From positions 190,528 to 254,527 of the forward strand of contig UESW01003900.1 of NCBI GenBank assembly GCA_900491605.1: a stretch of 64,000 nucleotides of DNA, written 5' to 3'. The notes under the pieces are model-generated. The model saw only the letters and a program-made list of their open reading frames with translations, ran no database searches and was not told where the DNA came from. The stretch is from Calamus simplicifolius. Taxonomy: Eukaryota; Streptophyta; Magnoliopsida; Arecales; Arecaceae. Positions within the stretch are counted from its first letter, which is position 1. Every line of letters starts with the position of its first letter. Below, one piece after another: positions 33,421 to 46,499 of the stretch. Both the position numbers and the translations under genes were made by a program.

Positions 33421-33855
33421 AAAGTAATACACGTGAATGGGACTTGGTTGAGACATTATTTTTAAAAAGTTAAAAGAATCTCAATTCAATCCGACAAAGA
33501 GTAAGGGGTATCCCTGACTCATCAACGTGGCAGTTGGTAGAATGGTCCAAATTTCTCACATTTTCTTATTATGGGATGAGAAGCTAGTGCCATGTCGAGT
33601 GGGGCACGGTATAGCCTTCCACTATATATATATTTTAATCTCCCTTTCCAGCTGCTGTGAAACGTCTTTCATTGGACCTGCAATGTGTTTCATTGGTGCA
33701 AGAGATAATATTTGAAAGCTTGATTAATGACGAGGGACTGGATTGTCTCATTGGTGCAAGAGATAGATATCCATTTCTTCATGCTTATCGACCATCAGAT
33801 TTTCTCCCTTTTACTATCTATATATGCAGCAGTAATTAAATGGTTGATGGAATTG
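33421..33855. other. Intergenic sequence with a repeated CATTGGTGCAAGAGATA
   Basis: CATTGGTGCAAGAGATA occurs at about 33690 and 33749. A TATA-like CACTATATATATATTTT lies near 33620. No coding frame with family resemblance is visible. Confidence 0.4.
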
Positions 33856-33860
33856 ATAGC

Positions 33861-35310
33861 TGATGGGGTCAGTTGATTTCATGAGTAATAAAGATAATAA
33901 TTTTTAGATGGCATTCTCTTACGTTAGCAATCAGATGATTTTTTTAGACGGTCATCTTCAGCAGCCTTCTTGAACGGCTTAATTCCTAAGCGGCCTTACT
34001 GATCTACTCGGCTTTCTTTTGAAGGACACAATGGGCATTTAATTCTATCCACATCATTGCTCCTGGTTGCAACAAACGTCTCGTCATAATGAAAGAGAAC
34101 ATAAGAGAAAAGGGCCTCGTTATGTGTATGGATTCTCCCAAAGCCACCTTCCATCATTAATGTTGGGCTAGAGTATTTAATGGTGTAGAAACGGTCATAA
34201 TAACTTGGAGAGAATTTAATGGAATAGAGTGTCACAGACATCTCGTCTTCGCCCTCCAAGTCGGCCTCGGCTCCCATAGCTACCGCGCACCAAAGAATTT
34301 ATGGCCTCAAAGGCCACATGTATCCACTTGCTTTAAGGCATTTATTGTCATATTCTCTTCGGTTTTAGAGCATTTATGGCTGCCACGTTGGCCACATCAC
34401 TTGGCGCATCGGCCTCGGCCGCCTTGGCCTTAGCCCCCTCGACTCCCACAGCTACCGAGGCCGATATGCGTCCACTTGCTCAAAGGCATGTATTGCCTTA
34501 TTCTCTCCCATGTATTAAGGCACTTATGGCTGCCACATTAGCCCCCTCGGCCTCGGCTTTTTCCTTTGGCCATAAAGGCTTTTTCCTTCGGCCATGAACA
34601 GCTTCGGCTCGGCATCGGCTTTTTCCCTTACGGCCTCGGCCTCAGCCCCTCGGCCTATTCCCCTCGGCTGTGAACAGTGTCATGCACGTGAAGAGTGTCA
34701 TGTACATGAACAGTGTCATGCACATGAACAGTGCCTTGCACGTGAATAGTGCTATGCCAGCACTCCATAATTAATGCTCTACGAGGGACAGCTGGCTTCA
34801 ACTCCAAATGTCATCTTCTGCCCCAATGGCTGCACCATGGGGCCCACGTGACTAACTTTATCACCTATCGCTGTTCACACAGGATTTCCACATGGCCCGC
34901 CAACCTATTTCTCTTTTGCCAAGATCACGGGTGGTTACCGAAATATTATGGATAGTTGTCGATATTCAGGGCGCGCATTTAGCGGCTATTCGCCCACCTA
35001 CCATTAATGGATCTGATCTTGGCGGAAGGCATGATCCACGATTATCCTCGAAGGGTAAGAGGGACTCCTGAGCAGGTATATAAAGACCCCGACTCACAAC
35101 GAGGAGGGGGACTCAATCTCTACTCTCTCATTCAGATCCCTATTCTCCAAATTACTGACTTGAGCATCGTTGGAGGGTCCCCATCGGAACCACCGGTCCG
35201 AGACTTTTCTTGCAGGTTTCTGGCTGAAGGAGCGGTCCCTATCATTCCTCTGAAGGCCTACGAAGCATTTCTGTCGCCTGATGCTCCTCAAAAGTGATTT
35301 GGCAGCAACA
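33861..35310 (+). repeat. Left LTR of the LARD element
   Basis: It runs from TGATGGGGTCAG to GGCAGCAACA (1450 bp). CAGGTATATAAAGACC at about 35074-35087 is the TATA box and GACTTGAGCATCG+TTGGAGGGTCC lies at 35157-35180. U3 has several TGAACAGTGTCATG repeats (34670-34750). Confidence 0.85.
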
Positions 35311-38300
35311 GATTGACGCGCCAGGAAGGGGGGATCAGCGATGCTAGTTTGCATATCCTCATCCCCCTCTAATCAAAATGGTGGATCATAAAGATAGTGA
35401 TGACAAGAATCAAAGAAGCTTTTGCTAGTTATGCTGGGGGCACCTTCAACGAGCTGAGCAACAGGAGTGTGGAGGGCATTTGATGAGGCCACTTGACCCC
35501 ATGGGCAATAAAGACAACTTCTGGGCTTGGCCTCAGCGAATCGGCTTCTCCTCCTTGGGACCAGCAGGCGAAAGCTTCTGCCTCCCGGCTGTCTCAACTC
35601 CAAATCTTCAGCCTTAACTCCCACTCGGCTTCAGACTGCTCCCCTCAGCACTCTGCTTCGGCTTCTTCCCTCGATCTCGGATCAGCTTCCACTCGGCCTC
35701 AGCACCGAGCCCCCCTCGGCCGCTCCCGCTCCTCGAACCGTTAGCAAATACCGAGGGGCCACTTTTCGAGAGAGTATCGCACTCTAATACCCTCTCTCCC
35801 CTCTTGCAACCTGGCACATGGAGATGTCCGTCTAAGGCCATGTCTTCCGATTCTTGGTTTTGCCAAACACCAGGACATCTCCCAGCATGATGTCATCGAC
35901 TCATCGGGCTTGACATTGTGGTATTACGCCACAGGAGCAAGGCACGTTCATGTCAGCTGACGAGGATTACTATCCTTCTCTGGTCCACATCCCAACTCAA
36001 AAGGTAACCAAGGGAATCTGAGGAGGGGGTTGGGCCAGGTCAAGGCTGGTCCTAGTCTCACATTGGGGAAAGCTTTCGTTTCCCTCCCTACATCGACCCG
36101 ACTTCCGATGCCTTCAATGTCACCTGTAACATCGTCCTAGCAACCAACTCTCAGTCCCATCTCTAACCAATTTGTGTGGGACTCCCTCGATCTCTCTCCG
36201 ATCCGGCACCGAGGGAGGGAGAGAGAGGAGCTCCAGTTTCATTCGCTATGAAGGCTGCCTCTCGGCTCCTCCGCTACAGCCTCAGGCCCCTCCATCGTCT
36301 CTTAGAAGAAAGAAAATGAAAGGATGTCAGCACGAGGGGCACGATGACCCCATCCCAACTGTTCCGCCTCTGAAGATTCGTGAGCCTGCCTTCATGCCGA
36401 CTGCTCCCAGCTCCTCACCTTCAGTCTCTCCCGACGGTCCCGGTCCTCTCCACGGGCTCCGGCTTTCGGGTTTCTTCCCGGCTGTTCCCAGTCGTCCAAG
36501 GCCAGCTCCACGTAACCAACACTCCGTTCCCGAATTCATGGGCATGTTACTCTCCCTGGGAGATGGTCTTCCAGGGCATGGAGACCACGACGCTGTTGGC
36601 TGAATGGGCCATAACATAGCTGGTTCTCCACACGGATGTCCAGGCCAAGCTTCGCCACAAGGTCGATGCCATCATGGGGAGTCCTGGCTCCATCCCTGCC
36701 TCCTGCTCCCAGGTGCCTCATATCTATCCCGACACCTGTCTGCTCCCAAGCAGCTGGACTCCCTCGGTCCCATCTCCCAACTTCGTCCCAGCCACCCGGC
36801 TTCCTCTCGGTCCCATCTCCCAGCTTCATCCCAGCCACCCGGCTTTCTCTTGGCTCCATACCGGCCCCGATCCAATATCAGAAAATGATGGAGAAGGCTC
36901 TGTTTTGAGTCCATCGCCCCTGCTTCTTCGCCTTATCTCGGCCGCCTCCAGAAGCTCACAGATCCGTCCTCCAGCCGCCTCCAAATTCCATGGACCATCT
37001 CCACGAACCAAGCTCAGGAGCATATTGAGTCCAAACTCCAGCCTCCTGCTCCCTCCAAGCTGCCTCTGGATGGTTGTCCCAATCTCTTGACTCTGCTCTG
37101 ACCTCCCAGACAGCCGGCAACGCCTCCGAACTCGCACCGACTCCCCCTCGGCAACCATCGTTCGGACTCCACGGTGTAGGGTCTGCATCCCCTGCTTCGG
37201 CCAACTTCCACGTTCTCGAATCCAGCATCGGCTCGGCCCCTCGTCCTTTGCTGCTTGCACAAGTCCCGAGACCCTCCTCCGGACAAAGCCATGGACGTTT
37301 CTGACTGTGTCCCAAACAGCCCCCAGCTCCACTGCTTCCCGGCATCCCATGCCGACTCGTGCCCCAGCCCCGACTTCGTCGGCCATGGCCCTCTGCTTCT
37401 GAATTTCTCCCACAGTCCCAGACCGACCCCACGGCTCTCGGGCAACTCCCACCTCCATCGCTAGCTCCCGTCAGCCTCGGAAGACCTCCGTCTTCTTCTT
37501 GGCCTCGGACAGCCTCCCGCATGGAGCCATGCACGTCCTATATGACTCCTCCCACCCTCACCTTGCAAATCCAAGCATTGATGGCGGCTATCCAAAAGCT
37601 TCAGAAGCAACATCTTATGACCACACAACAGCAAGCAAAAGCTTCCATTCGCTCTTTGGTCGCTGCTCAAACCAGCCATCATTCATCCCGCCAGGAATCT
37701 CCCCAGCAAGAGATCCACCATCATCAAGCTCATCAGCAATTTATAACTCAGAGAGCCACTACTCGCCGCCTAAGCAGCCTACTCTCCTACGGACGGTGAT
37801 GCGGGGGGAGGCCCAAGCAAGGGCACCAGCACCTCCACTCCAATCATCTTGATTGCCTGGTGGGTAGACCACCAGCGGACAGAAGTATCCAAATTAGCAG
37901 AGGAAAATAAGGGTGCTACAAGAGCTAAGTACATCATGCTTAACAGTATTTCTTTCATTGATGCATAAAAATGTCATGCATGGAAGACCGACTCTACATC
38001 AGCATTCAAGACCAATCTCACATTGGCATATCAAAGCCCGACTCTAGCTCGGCACCTAAAGCCCAATGTACCATCGGCACTAAAGCCCGATTCTAGCTCA
38101 GCACCTAAAGCCCGATGTACCATCGGCACTAAAGCCCGACTCCAACTCGGCACTCAAAGCCCGATGTACCATCGGCACCAAAGCCCGACTCTAGCTCGGC
38201 ACCTAAAGCCCGATGTACCATCGGCACTAAAGCCCGACTCCAGCTCGACACTCAAAGACTGATGTAGCATCGGCACCAAAGCCTAACTCTAGCTCAGCAC

Positions 38301-39345
38301 CTAAAGCCCGATGTACCATCGGCACCTAAGTCCGACTCTAGCTCGGCACCTAAAGCCCGATGTACCATCGGCACTAAAGCCCGACTCCAGCACGGCACTC
38401 AAAGCCCGATGTACCATCGGCACCAAAGCCCGACTCCAGCTCGGTACTCAAAGCCCGATGTACCATCAGCACCAAAGCCCAACTCTGGTCAGCACTCAAA
38501 GACCGATGTACCATCAGCACTCAAGCCTGAGGCCAGCTCGACACCAAAGACCAAAAACTAACTCCAGCATTGGCAATAATCGTCGACATAGGGGAAAAGG
38601 CACCTGATGACTCTCCAACTCTCAGGTCACCCTTCGGGGTTAAAAGGAACCCAACGACTTCAGCAACTCTCGGGTCTCCACTCGAGCCGGCCACGAAACC
38701 TCAAAGGCGATTTTATTGCAGTCACAGCGGCTCTATCGGCCTCAGCGGCTTCATTCATCTGCCTTCGTGGCCTCATTATAACTTCAATAGCTTTATCACA
38801 GCCTCAATGGCTTCACAGCGGCTCTAACTCTGCCTCAACGGCCAATGGCCAATCGAGTAAGACCTTTATCTAAATTATATACTTGCAACATATTACTGGT
38901 CACTTTCAGCCATCAAGAAGCCCCAAGACAACTTATAGTTACGAGAGGCTAACTCCCTAGCTCACAGTTGACGGGCACCCACTTCTAAATTTTATGACAA
39001 GTAGAAGACCCAAAGTCAACTCAGTTAGGAGAAACCGACTCCCCAACTCACAGTTTACGGGCATCCACTTTGGGCTTTGCATAGGGAGAGGATTACTGGC
39101 TGCTAGTCAAGGGTAACCCACTTACCCTCAAACTTTGCTTAAAGTTTTTTTGAACATGTAAAAAGCATGGCTCCAAAGAGCGTGAAGATGTCTACACAAG
39201 GCAGCGCAAAAGGAAAGGGGTTTTCCCACCTAGAAGGAATCATAGTTGAAGTTGATAGGAAAGGGCAGATGCGAAGGTAAAAAGTCTTACACTCCTTTTG
39301 CTTAGCTAACGCAGGGCACACAAGCTCAGGAGTGTGGGGGGCATT
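35311..39345 (+). other. Internal region of the LARD element, no supported gene
   Basis: After the primer-site-like sequence there is, at 35461-35530, a second PPT plus LTR-start (GTGTGGAGGGCATT then TGATGAGGCC) that breaks off after about 45 bp, a copy of the junction at 39330-39390. 35530-37850 is C-rich, with a short tandem repeat near 36765-36840 (CATCTCCCAGCTTCATCCCA). A Gln-rich plus-strand frame (37359-37799, with LQIQALMAAIQKLQKQH) could be a gag remnant; this is weak. 38870-39330 is plain non-coding sequence. Confidence 0.6.
37990..38570. repeat. 49-bp tandem array with hairpin units in LARD interior
   Basis: CCATCGGCAC recurs at 38071, 38120, 38169 and 38218, so the period is 49 bp, about 11 units. 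CCGATG-TAC-CATCGG is a 6-bp perfect inverted repeat with a 3-base loop. The unit also has AAAGCCCGACTC, shared with the 47-bp array at 52391. Confidence 0.9.
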
Positions 39346-41081
39346 TGATGAGGTCAGTTGACCCCATGGGCAATAAAGACAATAATTTTTGGATGGCATC
39401 CTCTCAAGATAGCAATTTTCAGACGATTTTTCTAGACAGCCATCCTCGGCGGCCTTCTTAAACGGCTTAATTCCTAGGTGGCCTCACTGGTCTACTTGGC
39501 TTTCTTTGAAGGATGCAATGGGCATTTAATTTCGTCCACAGCATTGCTTCTGGCCGCAACTCTCGTCATAATGAAAGAGAACACAAGAGAAAAAGGGCAT
39601 GGGTTCTCCTAAGGGCCACCTTCCGTCATTAACTTTAGATGGTCGAGTCAATGGGCTAGAGGTGCAGAAACGGTCATAATGACTTGGGTCTACTCGGCTT
39701 TCTTTCTCCTAAGGGCCACCTTCCGTCATTAACTTTAGATGGTCGAGTCAATGGGCTAGAGGTGCAGAAACGGTCATAATGACTTGGGTCTACTCGGCTT
39801 TCTTTTAAAGGATGCAATGGGCATTTAATTTTGTCTATAGCATTGCTTCTGGCTGCAACAAACGTCTTGTCATAATGAAAGAGAACACAAGAAAAAAAGG
39901 GCCTCGTTACGTGCGTGGGTTCTCCCAAGGGCCACCTTCCGTCATTAATGTTCGATGACAGAGTCAATTGGCTAGAGCATTTAATGGTGATAATGACTTA
40001 GAGAGAATTTAATGGAATGGAGTGTCACGGACATCTCACCTCGGCGCTCCAAGTCAGCCTCATCTTGTCTCGGCCTCAGCTCCCACAGCTACTGCGGCCA
40101 TGACATTTTTCGCACCAAAGCATTTATGGCCTCAAAGGCCACATGCATGCATTTATTGCCATATTCTCTCCTTTATTAGAGCATTTATGGCTACCACATT
40201 GGCCACATCACTCGGCGCGTCTCGGCCTTGGCTCCCACAGCTACCAAGGCTGACGTGCTTCCACTTGCTCAAAGGCATTTATTGCCTTATTTTCTCCCAT
40301 GTATTAAGGCACTTATGGCTGCCACGTTAGCCCCCTCGACCTCGGCTTTTTCCTTTGGCCATGAAGGCTTTTTCCTTCGGCCATGAACAGCTTTGACTCG
40401 GCCTCGGCTTTTTCCCCTATGGCCTCGGCCTCAGCCTCTCGGCCTATTTCTTTGAACAGTGTCATAAACAGTGTCATGCACGTGAATAGTGTTATGCACA
40501 TGAACAGTGCCTTGCACGTGAATATTGCTATGCAAGCACTCCATAATTAATGCTTTGCAATGGACAACTAGCTTCAACTCCAAACGTCATCTTTTGCCCC
40601 AATGGCTGCACCAAGAGGCCCACGTGACTAACTTTATCACCTATCGCTGTTCACGCAGGATTTTTACATGGCCCGCCAACCCGTTTCTCTTTTGCAAAGA
40701 TCATGGGTGATTATCGAAATATTATAGACAATTATCGATATTCAGGGCGCGCATTTAGCGGCTATTCGCCCACCTACCATTAACGGAGCCGATCTTAGCG
40801 GAAAGCATGATCCACGATTATCCTCAAAGGGTAAGATGGACTTCCGAACATGTATATAAAGACCCCAACTCACAATGAAGAGGAGGACTCAATCTCTACT
40901 CTCATTCAGATTCCTATTCTCCAAATCGCTAACTTGAACGTCGAAGGGTCTCCGTCGGAACCATCGGTCCGGAACTTTTTTTATAGATTTTCGGTTGAAG
41001 GAGACGGTCCTGTCATTCCTCTGAAGGCCTATGAAGCATTTCTATCATCTGACGCTCCTTAAAAGTGATTTGACAGCAACA
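39346..41081 (+). repeat. Right LTR of the LARD element
   Basis: It runs from TGATGAGGTCAG to TGACAGCAACA (1736 bp). CATGTATATAAAGACC is the TATA box at about 40849-40862 and AACTTGAACGTCGAAGGGTC lies at 40931-40950. It is longer than the left LTR because of duplications at 39490-39950. Confidence 0.85.
39605..39804. repeat. Perfect 100-bp tandem duplication in LARD right LTR
   Basis: TTCCGTCATTAACTTTAGAT occurs at 39621 and 39721, and the 100-bp copies appear identical. They sit within an older, diverged duplication of about 300 bp (39490-39640 compared with 39790-39960). Confidence 0.88.
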
Positions 41082-41689
41082 CCAGCCTTTTGAGATCTAT
41101 GCAACATATGGTCCGAATATTCTTCCTCTATACGCAACCGGTCTCGAATCATGAAGTCAAATTTTTAGTTACCCCAAATGGTCCGTACGACTTCTTATAT
41201 TGCTTAATCCAATTAAAAAGAGTTATAAAAGGAGAACAAAAAATTATAACATAAATTAAACGCCGTAGAGTAGAAGATTTGACCTCAACTCAACTTCGAA
41301 AAATTCTTTGATCGATAAACCAAACCTTGTTCGGCACAATTGATGGGATCAACAGCATATAGATGATTAATCTCATAAGGCTGCTGTTCGAGGGCCTGCA
41401 CCCATTCACTGCCCCAACAATTTTACCAAATATAATCTTAATTTAATTTTTTTATTATTATTTTTTATTTTTCTATGATGTCTTTCTCATCATTAGTTTT
41501 TCATTGAAATTTATGTCATGGCAAGAGAGCAGAAGTATGATGCATCAATATCAACAACATGATGTGCTATATTAAATATTATATTTCTATCTTAAAAACC
41601 CAACTATAAGGTGTCACACCATAGGACCTGATGCCATTTAAGACCGAGGCTTATGATAAAGCTACATATTCTTAAAGTAAAGCCTTAAG
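41082..41689. other. Gene-free sequence between LARD and LINE
   Basis: About 600 bp of mostly AT-rich sequence. I see no gene, RNA gene or element end. Confidence 0.5.
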
Positions 41690-41859
41690 CAAAAAGAGCA
41701 TCCGTAGACATCGCCATCGCTCCCTATGCGGAGTTTGAGCGCTGCTACAGTATTACTATAGTATTTTTAGTGCGCTCAATTCTTAAAGCATTTTTCATTG
41801 AGGGTTTGGCTACTTTAAGATTTATGCTGTCGGACTTCTTCTCTTCTAATTTTCGATGA

Positions 41860-43345
41860 ACCTGATGCCATTTTCGATCATCTTTGGGGGGGCTGATGGC
41901 TGCTTCGGCTGCTCCTTCTCCGGTTGTGTCCGATGGGACAATAAAGGCCGAATTGGCTTGGAAATGAGCTCCTGCCCCGGCTGCTTCTTTTCCGATTGTG
42001 TCTGACGGCTGTTGTCGAGCTTGAGCGATTGTTTCCGGATGTCATCCAGGTTCCTGCTCAATCATTGGAGATTGAAGTCAGTGATTAGTGGAGCAAGGCG
42101 ATCATTGCCCGGAGCCTAGGCCGCTGGGTGCCGTCAAAGGCGATTGTCCGGGAGTTTCATAGGGCTGGAGTTGCTAGAGAAGTTGTTGTTGTCCCTCTGG
42201 CCCACCGCCATTATATTTTCTGTTTTGGTGATTCTCTAGCCAGAGATTTTGTTCTTGGGATGCCATGGGTGGTGAACGGATAACCAATTGCTGTTGTGGA
42301 GTGGCAAGCTGAGTTTGTCCCGGCGACTGACACTCTCCTCAGTGTTCTACTGTGGATCCATCTTCCCCTGCTTCCCCTAGAGTTATGGACAGAGGATATC
42401 TTGTCCACTATTCTATCGGTGGCTGGAGAGTTTAGATTCACTGATGCTGCAACGACATTTGAAGAACCGAGAGGGTTTTGCCCGTGTCTGTGTCTGTGTC
42501 GATGTGGGCAAATCGCTCAGGCCGGGGGTGAGAGTATGGGGTTGCAAAGCTCCCTTCTGGCATTAGTTTTCCTATGAAAACATTGATGGCATCTGTGAAG
42601 CCTGTGGCGCTCTGCATTTCTTTGGGAGCTGCATCTCAGTGCCGGAGCTTGGCTCTTCCACGAACGGTCCCAGCTTCGGGCTGTGGATGGCAGCTATTCG
42701 CTGAAGGAGGTCCTCCCAAGTGCCGTCTTCTGCTTCCAGGAGGTTGGATCAGGCTGTTGTGATGACATCCCCTGATGTGGTTGAGGAGTGGCAGATCCCT
42801 AAGAAAGTTGCTCACAGGCAGGGGAGTCGTCTTCCCCCTGTTGACCGCTCTTCTTCCTCCTCGGTGACTTTGTCGGACCAAGGCAAGGGTGATGCAGGGA
42901 GTGGGTGCTGGTCCAAAGTCACTATGCCAATTTCAGCTTCTAAAACACAGGCTGAGTTTCAGCTGCCTATTCCTGTGCCGAATGAATCCAGGGACCTTAA
43001 CCCATTCTCTACTTTGGAGTCAGGGTTGAGTCTAGGTGCCCAGAATTCCGCATGGACTCGACTCTAGGTCCATCGAAGCGGGCCCGACCCGTCGAGTCTA
43101 AATCGCAGCGAGTGGTTTCCAAGTCCAATAAAGCCAAAGGCAAGCTCCCCCTCGCTGCTAAAGGAAAGGAGTATGTATCTTTCATTTTTTCAGCCTCTTC
43201 AGTCTCAGCCAGGGGTCAGGTGCCCTGACTCGCCGGTGAACCAAGAAGCTCCATAGTATGGATGGGTCAAATCTGGAGTCTGCTCCTGGGCTTCCCCCAC
43301 AGGAGATGTTGGCTGGCCTTATCCACGAGTCTGCTGTCAAGCAGT
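41860..43345 (+). pseudogene. LINE ORF1 (DUF4283-like, zinc knuckle)
   Basis: Readable pieces in different frames are an RNA-binding-like region (REFHRAGVAREVVVVPLAHR, FVLGMPWVVNGQPIAVVEW, LLSVLLWIHLPLLPLELW) at about 42150-42400, then GICEACGALHFFGSC at 42590-42640, a CxxCxxxHxxxxC knuckle. A Lys/Ser/Pro-rich tail follows. This is the usual layout of plant L1 ORF1. A frame change is needed near 42460 and again near 42580. Confidence 0.7.
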
Positions 43346-43504
43346 TGAAGCAAGCCATTTAGTTAGTTGTACCAAGGGTGGAGATAGATTCCTCCCAGTT
43401 AGTGGACCGCTGTGGCAAGAGATCAGGGGTGGGTTCCACTCCAGACAGCTTACATTCTGATGAGGTGATGCAAGGGGATAGGGTCGGGGCCCAAGTATCA
43501 GAAT

Positions 43505-44260
43505 GAAGATCCTAATTTGGATTGTGAGAGGAGCATTGAAACCTTGTTTTGCTCCTCTTTCGGAAGTCTTATGTAGTTGCATAGTTTTGACATTTGTGTC
43601 CTTCTGAAAACTCAATTGTCGGGGGTTGGTCTGGCCCATTTTTGAAGATTGATTTTTAGATCCTGGGTCTTTTATGCTGTTGAGTTTGTCGGTCTTTTCA
43701 GTGGCATCCTGATGCTCTGAAGAAATGACAGGATTAGAGTGGATGCTTTTCATTGTTGTGGTCAGCAAGTTGCTGTTGTTATTCCTGAGGGGATCTTTGT
43801 CCCCTGGCTCCTTTTGGGTATCTATGCCAGCACTGACTATCATGATCGCCGTGTGCTCTGCTGAGATTCAGTCATTGCTGGCTCAGGGATTTCCTTCCCT
43901 TATTGCTGGCGACTTCAATTGCATTATGAGGACCTACGAGAAGAAAGGAGGTAGGCTATCTGCTGGTTCTGCGAGCCGAGCTGAGTTTAGGTGTTTCATC
44001 TCTAATGTTGGCCTTTTGGATCTGGGGTTCCAGAATTCCCAATTTACTTGGTCCAACAATCGATCGGGAACTGCCAGAGTGTGGGAAAGGTTGGACAGGG
44101 CCTTGGCCATTTCTAATAGACTTCAAGTTTACCCTTCTACTATTGTCACCCACTTGCCTTGCATATCTTCAGATCATTGCCCTCTCCTCATATCTACTGA
44201 TGTCAGTTCTCAGTGGAGTCGGCAATTTAGATTTGAGAAGTTTTGGACATCCTATTAGAA
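43505..44260 (+). pseudogene. LINE endonuclease domain
   Basis: LIAGDFNCIM (about 43905), FTWSNNRSGTARVWERLDRA (about 44050) and YPSTIVTHLPCISSDHCPLL (about 44130) are conserved exonuclease-endonuclease-phosphatase motifs with the catalytic D, N, and SDH. The start of the domain (usually MKILIWNCRG-like) is readable near 43503 as MKILIWIV, so ORF2 probably starts there. The first half is frame-broken. Confidence 0.8.
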
Positions 44261-46180
44261 CCGTTGGGAGGTGGGAAACATTATCAGGCAAGTTGAGCAA
44301 GCTGAAGCCATTATTGCTATGCTCCAGGCCAAAGAGGATGAGGAGGGTGTTCTTGATGAGTCTGAGCTATCATCCCTTTGGTCCACCCTATCGATCCATC
44401 ATTCCCTTCTACTATAGTAGGAGATTTATTGGAAGCAAAGGTCCCGAATCCAGTGGATTAAGAAAGGGGACTTTAATATCAGATTCTTTCATTGGGCCAC
44501 TATCAAACGTTATGCGGCGAACCACATCAGGCATTTAGCTGATAATGAGGGTCACTATTAGGAGGATGACCAAGTGATCAGGAATCAGATTCTTCATTTC
44601 TTTCGGTCTAGATGGACGGAGCTTACTGGTGATAGGCTCCCTGTTTGCCCTATTTTGACCCCTAATAGGGTCTTCAATTCAGAGAATGACCTTCTTATTA
44701 GGCCCATTTCGACGGAGGATATTCGGATGGCTTTATCAAATCTTGGTACGGATAAGGCCCGGGGCTTGATGGATTCTCATCGTTCTTCTTTCGTCATTAT
44801 TGGGGTATTTTGGGGCAGGATATTGCACAGGCCATCCAGTTTGTTTTTCAATCAAAAGTCATTCCTTCTGAGTGGAATCGGACTTTTGTTATCCTTGTTC
44901 CTAAGTGCCTGGATGCTTCCATGCCCCAGCACTATAGGCCTATTAGCCTATGTACTATCTTATATAAGGTCTGTGTGTGCCTTTTGATCTTCCGAATGTG
45001 ATTGGTGATCTCCCATCTTATTTCTCCAGAGCAAGGGGCTTTCCTTAGAGGCCAGAGTATCAGTGATAATACTCTTCTTGCTCAGGAGTTCATGTATTGA
45101 TCTTCAGCGAGCCACTGGTCATCACTGTCTCATGGCTATCAAGTTGGACATGGAGAGAGCTTACGATAGACTGAGCTAGGTTTTTCCATCGATGTACCCT
45201 CCATGAGTTTGGGTTTGTAGAGCTCTTTACTAATTGGATCATGGCCTATGTTTATCGTCCATCTTTTTCGATCCTTATTAATGGGGGCAAGATTGATTAT
45301 TTTCACTCTGAGGTTGGATTGAGGCAGGGATGTCCTCTTTCGCCATTTTTGTTTATCCTTTCTGCAGATGCTTTATCATGGGCTCTATTTCAAGCACAGC
45401 AGGGCTCCTCTCTAATTCCTTATAGTGCGAGGCCCCGGGGTCCTTTGCTGTCCCACGTTTTGTTTGTCGATGACTGCATCCTCCTGGGAAAGGCTTCAAT
45501 AAGAAATGCTACCACTTTTTCCTCTTTTCTTTAGGCTTATTGCCGAGCTTCTGGTCAAAAAGTTAACCTGAGTAAATCCTTGATCTGCTTTAGCCCCTTG
45601 ATATCGTCTACTTTAAGGGGGGCTATTACGCAAATTATGGATATCTCAGTTATGGCAGACCACCTTTCCTACCTGGGGATTCCTATTATGGGGAGATGGC
45701 CTCGATGCTCTAACGTCAGTGACTTCGAGAGGCATGTTCATGATCGGCTGAATGGTTTGGCAGGTTACTGGTCTTTCTATGATGGCAAGGATTATCCTAT
45801 TACGATCTGTGCTCTCGTCTCTTCCTCTCTATCTGTTATCTAATGCGGCCATTCCATTGACTTGCTTACGGAGGATTGAGAGATATTTTAGGGACTTTTT
45901 ATGGGCCTCTATGCAGGATAGACATGGTATTCATCTTATGGCTTGGGACATTGTCTATCTTTCGATCTCTGAGGGGGGGTTGGGGATCCAGTCCCTTACT
46001 GTTCGGAGGGAGGCTTTGTTGGCTAGGCACGCCATGTGATTTCTGCTTGAACCGCATTGTATGTGGAGCTCCTTCATGCATGCCAAGTACGGAGACTAGA
46101 TTTCTTCTGATGATGCTCTGCCTACTTGAGGGTGTTCCTTCTTTTGGAAGGAGGTCTGCCGGCATGCTCCAGATATTTTG
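44261..46180 (+). pseudogene. LINE reverse transcriptase domain
   Basis: FVILVPKCLDASMPQHYRPI and SLCTILYK mark RT motif 1, KLDMERAYDRL the first catalytic Asp (about 45145), GLRQGCPLSPFLFILSADAL the next, and LFVDDCILLGKA the FVDD catalytic pair (about 45465). Thumb sequences (YLGIPIMGRWPR, LNGLAGYWSF, LRRIERYFRDFLW) follow. There are several stops and shifts. Confidence 0.88.
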
Positions 46181-46499
46181 AACAACATCTCGTGGATGAT
46201 TAGGGATGGTGACTCGGTGGATGTGGTTCAAGATACGTGGATTGCAAACCTTTCCTTGTCTCGATGGCTTACCTTTGTCAGCACTGCCATCCCTAGTGGA
46301 ATGAGAGTCTCTGACTTAATTTCCCAGGTCCATTCGGCTTGGCATACCCCTCTGCTATCCACTCTTTTTGGGGATGACCTCTATCGTCGCATTCTATCCA
46401 TTCCTCTCATTTCGGGTCATACCTTTGATGTCAGGATTTGGAAGAGATCTTGTCTATCTTGGGCTCCTATTAGAGACCTCTTGAGGATTTATAGGCCAT

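Larger units (their letters stand above)
33861..41081 (+). mobile_element. Non-autonomous LTR element of LARD type
   Basis: Two related LTRs (33861-35310 and 39346-41081) in the same orientation enclose about 4.0 kb without retrotransposon proteins. The internal side of the left LTR has a primer-site-like GATTGACGCGCCAGGAAGG, and GTGTGGGGGGCATT precedes the right LTR as polypurine tract. The flanks are ATAGC (33856-33860) and CCAGC (41082-41086), not an exact target duplication, so the pair may come from recombination between two insertions or the duplication has mutated. The internal region has no recognised domain. Confidence 0.75.

Noticed and set aside
36826..37534. Overlapping minus-strand frames of 143-210 codons in the LARD interior
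   Set aside because: GC-rich non-coding sequence open in several frames on both strands; no family resemblance or conserved start.
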